A DNA stretch of 5,271 nt from Acidobacteriaceae bacterium (GCA_003156495.1 PMHC01000262.1:1-5271), one strand, 5' to 3'; positions 1-5,271 are shown, numbered from the stretch's first letter. Notes: generated by a model from the sequence alone, not told the origin. Program-made: numbers and translations.

Positions 1-841
1 CGGTCGTCGCCGCCGAAAGCGTATCGGCGCTTTGCTCGATCGATTCCAGAATGGAGCGCATGGTTTCGATGGTTTTGTTTAATGCCACGCCCATGCGGCC
101 GATCTCGTCGTCGGCTGTGACTTGGACATCCACGGTCAGATCTTTCTCGGCCATCCGCTCCAGCGTGTCCGTGACTCTAGCGATCCGCGGCGCTGTCGCC
201 CTGGTGAGTATGACGCCGATGCTAGCGCACAAGATTACCAGCAGCAGCGAAACGCCCGTGTTGACCCAGGTTGCGCGACTGGCGTCGCTGGTGACGCTAG
301 TCGAACCGTTGGTGCCGTATTTGGCGTTCAATGTGTAATCTTCGTCCAACGCCTCGATCGCTTGGTTAATGAAATCCGAAGTCGAATCGGCAACGGCGAG
401 ATCGGTGGCTTCTTTCGTTTTTCCGGCCTCTCTCAGCGCTATAACCTGATTGCTGATTTCGACATATTGTTGAAACGCAGCGGAAAACTTTTGATAAAGT
501 TCCTGCTCCCCTGGATAGCTGATTGTGGGGGCATACTCTTTAACGCCTGCGTTGTAAGTCTCCAATGCTTTGGCTCGGCTCGCCATACGCTTTGCCGCGC
601 AGGCTGAATCCGAGCAAAGCAGAATAGCGAAATCCTGACGGCGAAAGGTGGTAGCCGCCTGCTGGGCATTGGCCAGGGATAGAACGGCCGGTAGCGCATT
701 CGTGCTGACGTCCGCGCTTTTTTTAGAAATGCTGTGAAAGGTGAGTGCGGTATAGAGCGCTAGCAGGACGCACAAACCGCAGATAATGCCGAAGGCAAAC
801 GCAAACTTGCGAGCAATAGGTAAGTTATGAAACCAGTTCAT
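1..841 (-). CDS. Methyl-accepting chemotaxis protein, N-terminal part (runs off left edge)
   Basis: This is a transmembrane chemoreceptor that should sense a periplasmic signal and control the CheA/CheW kinase array. Only its first 280 codons are present; the frame is open to the left edge, so the cytoplasmic signalling domain lies outside. The protein begins MNWFHNLPIARKFAFAFG. TM1 is about residues 13-35. A helical, four-helix-bundle-like periplasmic region spans about 36-190 and contains Cys76 and Cys81. TM2 is about 192-212. A HAMP linker occupies about 213-265, with the typical D-E-I-G-x-M motif at 245-250. The ATG is preceded by GGGGGA nine nt upstream, and the same N-terminus in the paralog at 4431-5271 supports this start. 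The two align without gaps at about 69% identity (hand count). A sigma-28 promoter at 873-899 points to co-expression with flagellar/chemotaxis genes. The ligand cannot be predicted. Confidence 0.93.
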   Translation of the reverse strand, partial: MNWFHNLPIARKFAFAFGIICGLCVLLALYTALTFHSISKKSADVSTNALPAVLSLANAQQAATTFRRQDFAILLCSDSACAAKRMASRAKALETYNAGVKEYAPTISYPGEQELYQKFSAAFQQYVEISNQVIALREAGKTKEATDLAVADSTSDFINQAIEALDEDYTLNAKYGTNGSTSVTSDASRATWVNTGVSLLLVILCASIGVILTRATAPRIARVTDTLERMAEKDLTVDVQVTADDEIGRMGVALNKTIETMRSILESIEQSADTLSAATT

Positions 842-872
842 ATTCGTGTGTCCCCCAGGAATGATACTTGTC

Positions 873-899
873 TTATCGGCGATAGTTATCATAAGTTTA
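873..899 (-). promoter_or_regulatory. Sigma-28 (FliA) promoter of the left MCP gene
   Basis: On the minus strand the sequence reads TAAA, 15 nt, GCCGATAA, an exact match to the classical flagellar sigma-28 consensus with the correct spacer. The -10 element ends 31 nt before the ATG at 841, giving a short leader that contains the GGGGGA ribosome binding site. A degraded version sits at exactly the same distance before the paralogous MCP at 4431. FliA control of MCP genes is established in motile bacteria; its action here is inferred from the match. Confidence 0.85.
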
Positions 900-1135
900 T
901 GAAATATATAGATCAATTATTAAAATAATTTAGTTATTTAGATAATAAAACGCAGGTAACGGCAATTATGGAACCGGCAAAAATTAACGCCTTTACATGC
1001 TGAAAAGTAGAAAAAGCCGCGTAGTGCCGGCGCAAGGATTGCCTGGCAAAGCGAGGCGCTATCTGTCGCCGGCGGCACAATAAGACCCGAAGCGGCGAAC
1101 GGGGTCCGCTCGCTGCCGGTCACGAAGCGCCTATT

Positions 1136-1251
1136 TAGAGCATTGTTACCAATTCTGTAGAGTGTCGAGTCGTGCTGAAGGTTGCCGCTCACTGCTGTTC
1201 GCGTCAACTCGGCGATCCCGAGTTCCATACACGATTGGTAAAAATGCTCTA
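1136..1251 (+). mobile_element. MITE-like inverted-repeat element, copy 1
   Basis: This non-coding 116-bp unit has terminal inverted repeats. The left end reads TAGAGCATTGTTACCAAT and the right end, reverse-complemented, reads TAGAGCATTTTTACCAAT, one mismatch in 18. Both ends are flanked by TA, which fits the TA target duplication of IS630/Tc1-mariner-type elements. A second copy, inverted, lies at 2962-3078; the two are about 88% identical by hand alignment, with the middle (about 1154-1210) most conserved. No transposase is present, so mobility would need an enzyme in trans. It could instead be another type of dispersed palindromic repeat. Confidence 0.8.
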
Positions 1252-1494
1252 GCAGGCGAATTTTTGTGGCTAGACGTAGGTACAGGCTCAATAAGGACCG
1301 ACGTGGAGGAGCCGTCAGTAGCGCTAAACCAACGAAATCATAAAAGATCGCTAGAGTCTTAAACTAAGAACCCCGCGGAAATTAACTGCATCTCATCTTG
1401 TACTTTGTTTTAAAGCAATTTACTTAACCACACCGTAACTGCATTTTTTCCCGAACACACGCAAATTTCAACATTCCGTCAGCGTAGTGAAATG

Positions 1495-1519
1495 CGCCCG
1501 TCAAGATTTCGGACGGGCG
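1495..1519 (-). terminator. Possible terminator hairpin over the SDR stop codon
   Basis: A perfect 8-bp GC-rich stem (CGCCCGTC with GACGGGCG) closes a 9-nt loop, and the SDR stop codon lies within the stem-loop. On the minus strand it follows the end of the SDR frame, where a terminator would be expected. The sequence after it (CATTTCAC) is only weakly T-rich, so intrinsic termination is uncertain; it might instead protect the 3' end of the mRNA. Confidence 0.4.
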
Positions 1520-2292
1520 GCCTTTTCGACAAAACGGGTGACGAGGTTGGTAGGCAAAAAGCGGACGAGAAAGGCCATTCTGCGCCCGCTGGCTTTGGGC
1601 AACAGCGTGCGCTGGCCGCGCGCCAGGGCGGTAATGGCGAGGCGCGCAACCTCGGCGGCAGACTGCAATTTGCGGCTGCGGAATTGGCTGGCGCGAGCCA
1701 CCTCAAAGAACTCGCTCTCGGTGGTTCCGGGGCACAGCGCGGTGACTTTGACGCCAAAGCGGGCGACCTCTTCGGCGATGCCGAGGGCAAGAAAGCGGTC
1801 AAAGGCTTTGGTGGCGGCGTAAACGCTCATGTAGGGCACCGGTTGAAAGCTGGCCGTGGAGGCCAAAAAGAGCGCCCAACCGCGACGCCGCTCGACCATG
1901 CGGGGAACGAAGAGGCGCGAGAGGCGCAGCACAGCCTCGCAGTTGACGCAAACCTGGCGGATCTCCTGCTCGGGGTCGTTGGCGCAGAAAGCGCCATATT
2001 GGCCCAGGCCGGCGTTGTTGACGAGAATATCGACGATGAGGCCGGAGCCTTCAGTGGCGTCGTAGAGTTGTTGCGGGGCGGCGGGGTTGGAGAGATCGGC
2101 GACCAGAACGCGGTTTTCGGTTCCCTGAGCGGTGAGTTCCGCAGCCAGCGCCTCAAGCCGCTCGCGCCGTCGCGCGGTAAGAATCAGCTTGGCGCCGCAG
2201 CGCGCCAACTCGCGCGCCAAGGCAGCGCCAATGCCTGAGCTGGCGCCGGTCACCAGCGCCCACTTGCCGGAAAAATTCTCTTCGCTTGCCAT
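1501..2292 (-). CDS. SDR family NAD(P)-dependent oxidoreductase
   Basis: This 263-residue protein is a classical short-chain dehydrogenase, a cytosolic Rossmann-fold enzyme that oxidises or reduces a hydroxyl/carbonyl group with NAD(P). Visible motifs are the cofactor loop TGASSGIG (15-22), a basic ARRRERL stretch after beta-2 (about 40-46) that favours NADP(H), the acidic residue in VADLS (about 64-68), NNAG (92-95), active-site Asn117, Ser145, and the catalytic Y158-x3-K162 pair. CPG at about 187-189 is the usual turn after the active site. The length is normal and nothing is missing. Overall it resembles the DltE-like group, in which substrates cannot be read from sequence. The ATG at 2292 is chosen; a GTG directly before it (2295) is equally possible because neither has a strong ribosome binding site. 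That weakness, and the 21-bp gap after the cytochrome gene, suggest cotranscription. Confidence 0.93.
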   Translation of the reverse strand: MASEENFSGKWALVTGASSGIGAALARELARCGAKLILTARRRERLEALAAELTAQGTENRVLVADLSNPAAPQQLYDATEGSGLIVDILVNNAGLGQYGAFCANDPEQEIRQVCVNCEAVLRLSRLFVPRMVERRRGWALFLASTASFQPVPYMSVYAATKAFDRFLALGIAEEVARFGVKVTALCPGTTESEFFEVARASQFRSRKLQSAAEVARLAITALARGQRTLLPKASGRRMAFLVRFLPTNLVTRFVEKAARPKS

Positions 2293-2313
2293 CACACGAT
2301 CAATATCATGGAA

Positions 2314-2748
2314 TTACTTGGTTGCGCCAGCTTGCGCCTTTGAAAAGGAGCGGATGTAGATGACCAGATTCCATACTTCGCTGTCTTTGGCGCGGCCATT
2401 GGCCTCGGCGGGCATCTTGTCTTTGCCGTTGCGAATCATGTCGAAGAGTTGGCCATCCTCTTTGCCGGCCAGCGTCTGGGGATTGCTCCAGTCGCCGAGG
2501 GTAACGCCCAGGCTTTTGGCTACGTCGGTTTGGCCATTGCCGTTCTCGCCGTGGCAGATGGCGCAATCGATCTGATAAAGGCTCTTAGCCTTGGCCTGCG
2601 ACTCGGCGGTGGGCCTGACGTGATTTTTAGCGGGAGCCTCGCTGGCCGCCGGAGCGGGCGCAGTCTCTTGCGGAATGCGGCCGAGCAAAGGCATGGCGAC
2701 AACGCCCAGTAGGGCAAGAGCGGATAAAGGCAAAAACTGCTTCAACAT
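2314..2748 (-). CDS. Small exported monohaem cytochrome c
   Basis: This 144-residue class I c-type cytochrome should carry electrons on the outer face of the cytoplasmic membrane. The hydrophobic segment at about 5-23 is a signal peptide or uncleaved anchor. A Pro/Ala/Glu-rich linker (about 26-41) follows, then one haem domain. The haem site is C62-A-I-C65-H66, followed by the typical G-E-N-G-N-G. Met112 in DKMPAE is the likely sixth iron ligand, and VWNLVIYIRSF is the usual C-terminal helix. The domain resembles cbb3-type/CccA-like single-haem domains; its redox partner is unknown. The ATG at 2748 is chosen over the TTG one codon earlier because GAGGAGG lies 5 nt before it. The SDR gene follows after 21 bp, so the two probably form one operon, although no shared pathway is evident. 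Confidence 0.93.
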   Translation of the reverse strand: MLKQFLPLSALALLGVVAMPLLGRIPQETAPAPAASEAPAKNHVRPTAESQAKAKSLYQIDCAICHGENGNGQTDVAKSLGVTLGDWSNPQTLAGKEDGQLFDMIRNGKDKMPAEANGRAKDSEVWNLVIYIRSFSKAQAGATK

Positions 2749-2753
2749 CAAAG

Positions 2754-2760
2754 CCTCCTC
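2754..2760 (-). promoter_or_regulatory. Strong ribosome binding site of the cytochrome gene
   Basis: On the minus strand the sequence is GAGGAGG, 5 nt before the ATG at 2748. It fixes the start on that ATG rather than the adjacent upstream TTG, and implies efficient translation of the first gene of the cytochrome-SDR pair. Confidence 0.8.
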
Positions 2761-2809
2761 AACAGATGTCTGTAGACGGCACTTTTGTGTCGATCAATTT
2801 CTGCCACGA

Positions 2810-2815
2810 ATTATA
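2810..2815 (-). promoter_or_regulatory. Possible -10 box for the cytochrome-SDR operon
   Basis: A perfect TATAAT lies on the minus strand 61 nt before the cytochrome ATG. There is no good -35 at 16-18 nt spacing. A perfect TTGACA (2823-2828) lies only 7 nt upstream of the box, too close to pair with it. The -10 box is therefore plausible but unproven, and might need an activator. Confidence 0.35.
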
Positions 2816-2842
2816 GGCTGATTGTCAAAAACGGAGTAATCA

Positions 2843-2961
2843 AAGAAGGCACGGCGACGCTACTTCGGCAACGGGCTGTTCCCGGAGGTGGAATCGTTGA
2901 TTCGCGGGGAAAAAGGACTCTCGCTCATCGGCATCGCAAACCGGCAAGCGAAAGCCGCGGC
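2843..2961. other. GC-rich stretch between cytochrome leader and repeat, possible gene remnant
   Basis: This segment is GC-richer than the flanking leader and contains no annotated gene. On the plus strand one frame is open from about 2840 through the repeat edge to about 2993. It includes the peptide RYFGNGLFPEVESLIRGEKG but has no start codon or ribosome binding site of its own. A minus-strand frame is also open over much of it. I do not recognise either peptide. It may be a decayed gene end or plain intergenic sequence. Confidence 0.25.
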
Positions 2962-3078
2962 TAGAGCATTTTTACCATTGGTGTATAGGAATTAAAGAGC
3001 GCAGAGTTGACGCGAACACCTGTGAGCGGCAACCTTCAGCACGATTCGGCACTCTACAGAATTGGTAAAAATGCTCTA
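2962..3078 (-). mobile_element. MITE-like inverted-repeat element, copy 2
   Basis: This is the second copy of the element at 1136-1251, in the opposite orientation and 117 bp long. Its termini share a perfect 16-bp inverted repeat, TAGAGCATTTTTACCA, including the TA flank on each side. Compared with copy 1 it has about 13 substitutions and one 1-nt indel (hand alignment), most of them in one third of the unit. The right end overlaps the stop codon of the VWFA-like gene at 3076-3078. No coding capacity is credible; the peptide encoded across it (SGNLQHDSALYRIG) recurs in copy 1 only because the DNA is repeated. Confidence 0.82.
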
Positions 3079-4017
3079 TTGCACGGCGACGGCGTGCACG
3101 TAAACTCGCTGCTGGACGTCGACCTTGGCGTGAACGCTTACCTTCAACCTCAAACTCTCCATCTGCGGCTTGCCGGTCAAGGGCGTCATGAAGTCCAGCT
3201 CGTATTGGTTATCGAGACGATGGTTGATATCGGCCAGATAGGGGCCGATGTTCACCGGGTCTCCGTACCCCTGCCAGTAGTTGTAGCCGCCGGTGGTATC
3301 AGAGAGTTGGGAAAGCAGGTTCTGCCCCGAGTCGGTTGCATAAGCAGTATTTTCGAAGCGACCCTGGCCACGCCAGTAGATCGAATAAACGACTATGCGG
3401 GCGCGGATCGCATCGTCGATCGCGGTCTGTAGATAGGGATCGTCGGGATTATAGCGTTGCTCGTAGTAATCGACGCCGCTGGTGATCATCACGACCTCGC
3501 GGCGCGCGTGGGCGTCGGTCGAAGGCCAGTTCTTGGCCAGGTCGGAGAGGCAGAAATAGGGGCTGGCGCTGATGCCTGGCATGCCTGACAGCGGCAGATG
3601 CAAGGTGCGCGCCATGGTGGCGTGATCGGCGGACATCTGCGAGGTAAAGACGGCGCGGCCGTTTTCCATATAGGCAACGGCGACTTTGGCGTCTGCCGGC
3701 AACTGCTTGATGAATTGAACAATCTCACTGAACTGCGAGGCCAGGTTGGTGCGCGCGCCGCTATCGATCAGCACGACAACCTCGGCGTTGCTGGCCGGCG
3801 AGCGCAGTGGCTTCCAGCCGGTGATCGTTGCATTCTTGCCGTTGATCTTTAGGTGAAGCGCCTGCTGGGAGACGCCGCTGGGAATCTCGGCCGCGGGCAG
3901 AATGGTGACGATGGCGCTGCCCTCTCCCTGTTGATTGCTCTGCGCCGCGAAGGCTGTGGAGACAGCGAATAACGACGATGCCGCCAGAACGGCGAATGAG
4001 ATTTTATTGATAGACAT
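3076..4017 (-). CDS. Exported VWFA-related acidobacterial domain protein
   Basis: This 313-residue secreted protein contains a von Willebrand factor type A-like domain of the family common in Acidobacteriota (TIGR03436-like); its biological role is unknown. A signal peptide covers residues 1-24 with a plausible AFA/AQ cleavage site. A beta-rich N-terminal part (about 34-72) leads to the A domain (about 78-270). The metal-site strand reads VVVLIDSGARTN (80-91): Asp85 is kept, but the usual D-x-S-x-S serines are absent. The later strand reads VVMITSGVDYY (175-185), where TDG is common. Metal binding may therefore be lost or altered. The ATG at 4017 is chosen because AAAAGGAG precedes it and a signal peptide follows; the frame extends to a TTG at 4062 without such support. 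The TAG stop lies in the edge of the repeat at 2962-3078. Confidence 0.85.
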   Translation of the reverse strand: MSINKISFAVLAASSLFAVSTAFAAQSNQQGEGSAIVTILPAAEIPSGVSQQALHLKINGKNATITGWKPLRSPASNAEVVVLIDSGARTNLASQFSEIVQFIKQLPADAKVAVAYMENGRAVFTSQMSADHATMARTLHLPLSGMPGISASPYFCLSDLAKNWPSTDAHARREVVMITSGVDYYEQRYNPDDPYLQTAIDDAIRARIVVYSIYWRGQGRFENTAYATDSGQNLLSQLSDTTGGYNYWQGYGDPVNIGPYLADINHRLDNQYELDFMTPLTGKPQMESLRLKVSVHAKVDVQQRVYVHAVAVQ

Positions 4018-4026
4018 CTGCGATCG

Positions 4027-4034
4027 CTCCTTTT
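4027..4034 (-). promoter_or_regulatory. Ribosome binding site of the VWFA-like gene
   Basis: On the minus strand AAAAGGAG ends 9 nt before the ATG at 4017. This decides the start against the longer frame from TTG at 4062, which would place 15 charged residues in front of an otherwise normal signal peptide. Confidence 0.75.
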
Positions 4035-4372
4035 CTTTTTCTCCGCCACGAATATTTTTCAAGGCTCGACTGCTGCGATCAGTCTGTCCTACTTACTTTA
4101 GACGCTTAGCTGGCGCGCATGTTGCGCGCTGCGGCAAAACCCTATTGACTATTCAGTAATCTATGTTAACTTTTTTTACAATGCTACGGCGGAGGTGCAA
4201 TGATGCTGACAATTAAGTAACCGCTTAATCGATTGATTCTATTGAATATTTATCTATTCTTACGGGTGATTCTTCAGCATTTCCAGTACATTTTCAGTAA
4301 ATATTACTTTTGAAATTAACGTATATGTTTTTAATTAGTTATGTAACTTTAATTCGCCAATAAAATTATTTA

Positions 4373-4399
4373 TAATCGCAAAATAATTTTTGACGATAT
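4373..4399 (+). promoter_or_regulatory. Degenerate sigma-28 (FliA) promoter of the right MCP gene
   Basis: The sequence reads TAAT, 15 nt, GACGATAT: 3 of 4 and 6 of 8 matches to the flagellar consensus. It would be weak evidence alone. However, the -10 element ends exactly 31 nt before the ATG at 4431, the same distance as the perfect site of the paralogous gene, and the leaders are also similar (both contain GTATC and GGGxGACAC). This position-matched conservation supports a real but weaker FliA promoter. Confidence 0.6.
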
Positions 4400-4430
4400 A
4401 ACCAGTATCTTTCGTGAGGGAGACACGGAC

Positions 4431-5271
4431 ATGAACTGGTTTCATAACTTACCTATCGCGCGCAAGTTTGCGTTTTCTTTCGGTATTATCTGCGGCCTGT
4501 GTATCTTGCTAGGGCTCTATACCGCACTCACCTTGCACAGCATCTCGAACAAAAGCGCGGACGTCAGCACTAACTCGCTGCCTTCGGTCCTGACTCTAGC
4601 CAACATCCAGCAGGCGGCCAGTTCCTTTAGGCGTCAAGATCTCGTAATCCAGCTATGTCCGACTGCGGCCGGCATCTCAACGCGTTCGGTAAAACGGACA
4701 AAGGCGCTTGAAACTTACCAGAACCAAGTCAAGCAATACGTGCCCATGATTAGTAATCAGAGGGCGCAGGAGCTTTACCAGAAGTTTTCCGCCGCGTTTC
4801 AACAATATGTCGATATCAGCAATCAGATCATGACGCTGAGAGAAGCAGGCAAGACAAAAGAAGCGAATGACCTAGCCGTTGCCGATTCAACCTCAGCTGC
4901 CATCAATAATGCGCTGGATGCGTTGGACGAAGCCTATAACCTGAACGCCAAGGGCGGTGTCGACAGCGCCAATGACGTAGCCAACGCCGCCAGCCACGCC
5001 ACCTGGATCAATACGATCGTCTCGCTGCTGCTGGTGATTTTGTGCGCCGTTGTCGGCACCATGCTGACGCGCGCCATTGCGCCCAGAGTTGTTCGAGCGA
5101 GAGATTTACTGGAGCGCATAGCGCAAAAAGATCTGACGGTAAGTGTAGATGTAAACAGCACCGACGAGCTTGGCCACATGGGCAATGCGCTGAACAAAAC
5201 TGTCGAAACTCTGCGCTCCATCATGGATTCGATTCAGCAGAGCACCGACACGCTTTCGGCGGCGACGACCG
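4431..5271 (+). CDS. Methyl-accepting chemotaxis protein, N-terminal part (runs off right edge)
   Basis: This is the second chemoreceptor, paralogous to the one at 1-841 and pointing away from it. The first 280 codons are present and open to the right edge; the signalling domain is outside. TM1 is about residues 13-35, the helical periplasmic sensor about 36-190, TM2 about 192-212, and HAMP about 213-265 with T-D-E-L-G-H-M at 244-250. Hand alignment with the left copy gives about 194 of 280 identical residues and no gaps. Divergence is greatest in the sensor at about residues 71-111; Cys76 is kept but Cys81 is Gly here. TM1 and the segment at 117-158 are the best conserved parts. The ATG has AGGGAG 8 nt upstream. 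The different sensor face suggests a different or shifted ligand range with similar downstream signalling. Confidence 0.93.
   Translation, partial: MNWFHNLPIARKFAFSFGIICGLCILLGLYTALTLHSISNKSADVSTNSLPSVLTLANIQQAASSFRRQDLVIQLCPTAAGISTRSVKRTKALETYQNQVKQYVPMISNQRAQELYQKFSAAFQQYVDISNQIMTLREAGKTKEANDLAVADSTSAAINNALDALDEAYNLNAKGGVDSANDVANAASHATWINTIVSLLLVILCAVVGTMLTRAIAPRVVRARDLLERIAQKDLTVSVDVNSTDELGHMGNALNKTVETLRSIMDSIQQSTDTLSAATT

Larger units (their letters stand above)
842..1494. other. Spacer between left MCP and SDR gene, no convincing gene
   Basis: The part next to the MCP (842-960) is AT-rich and carries its leader and FliA promoter. From 961 to 1135 the sequence is GC-richer with no recognised feature. 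The MITE-like repeat occupies 1136-1251. From 1252 to 1494 I see no gene, tRNA or clear hairpin. Open frames crossing this spacer (for example minus strand 938-1291 and plus strand 1162-1362) read straight through the repeat and have no family resemblance or good ribosome binding site, so they are not annotated. Confidence 0.6.
4018..4430. other. AT-rich divergent intergenic region
   Basis: This region separates the minus-strand VWFA-like gene from the plus-strand MCP. The MCP-proximal 230 bp are strongly AT-rich, like the matching region upstream of the left MCP. It holds the degraded sigma-28 site at 4373-4399. It also holds a short inverted repeat (ATTAAG, 6 nt, CTTAAT; 4212-4229) and an interrupted palindrome, AGTAA-ATA-TTACT (4296-4308). 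A Shine-Dalgarno-like GGAGG precedes a six-codon mini-frame at 4200-4220. I could not identify a convincing promoter for the VWFA-like gene. No RNA gene is evident. Confidence 0.6.

Noticed and set aside
938..1291. 117-residue minus-strand frame as a gene
   Set aside because: It reads through the MITE-like repeat and the left MCP promoter flank. Its only recurring peptide (SGNLQHDS-type) also appears in the frame crossing copy 2, as expected for translated repeat DNA.
1492..2238. 248-residue plus-strand frame
   Set aside because: It is the antisense shadow of the SDR gene; the minus strand carries all SDR motifs in the correct order.
2810..2828. TTGACA and TATAAT as a paired sigma-70 promoter
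   Set aside because: The boxes are only 7 nt apart, far from the required 16-18 nt; only the TATAAT is kept as a tentative -10.
1136..3078. CRISPR-like or direct repeat array
   Set aside because: There are only two copies, they are inverted, about 1.7 kb apart, and have terminal inverted repeats instead of regular spacers.
3007..3432. 141-residue plus-strand frame as a gene
   Set aside because: It starts inside repeat copy 2 and then lies antisense to the VWFA-like gene, with no independent support.
4018..4062. Upstream start (TTG at 4062) for the VWFA-like protein
   Set aside because: It would add 15 charged residues in front of a normal signal peptide, and the ATG at 4017 has a good ribosome binding site.
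4145..4182. Plus-strand TTGACT (4145) with TACAAT (4177) as a promoter
   Set aside because: The spacing of about 26 nt is too long, and no alternative -35 fits TACAAT.
1..5271. The 22-bp identical inverted termini of the window as ends of a transposon
   Set aside because: They are internal codons of two MCP paralogs that align along their whole visible length and continue beyond both edges, so they are explained by gene duplication rather than transposon ends.

Overview
The window most likely comes from an acidobacterium (Acidobacteriota, Terriglobia-type). The main reason is the protein at 3076-4017, which looks like the 'VWFA-related acidobacterial domain' family, a large and almost lineage-specific family. 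The moderately GC-rich genes separated by AT-rich spacers fit but are not diagnostic. The assignment is inference from family knowledge; no search was run.

Layout, left to right. (1) 1-841, minus strand: first 280 codons of a methyl-accepting chemotaxis protein (MCP), running off the left edge. A textbook sigma-28 (FliA) promoter lies at 873-899. (2) 842-1494: spacer holding a 116-bp MITE-like repeat at 1136-1251. (3) 1501-2292 and 2314-2748, minus strand: a short-chain dehydrogenase (SDR) just downstream of a small exported c-type cytochrome, 21 bp apart and probably one transcript, with a hairpin over the SDR stop codon. (4) 2749-2961: cytochrome leader with a possible promoter, and an unrecognised stretch. 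(5) 2962-3078: second copy of the MITE-like repeat, inverted relative to the first. (6) 3076-4017, minus strand: the exported VWFA-like protein, whose TAG stop codon sits in the edge of that repeat. (7) 4018-4430: AT-rich divergent intergenic region. (8) 4431-5271, plus strand: a second MCP, again its first 280 codons, running off the right edge.

The two MCPs are divergent paralogs, about 69% identical over 280 residues by hand count with no gaps. They sit as an inverted repeat around the other genes, and both window edges fall at the same codon. Both have a sigma-28-like promoter ending exactly 31 nt before the ATG: perfect consensus on the left, degraded on the right. They are therefore likely co-regulated with late flagellar/chemotaxis genes.

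The cytochrome, SDR and VWFA genes show no clear functional link to chemotaxis. I see no complete undescribed system here. The most notable signals are the TA-flanked inverted-repeat element, its insertion inside a stop codon that both the filled and the inferred empty site preserve, and the inverted MCP pair with matched FliA promoters.
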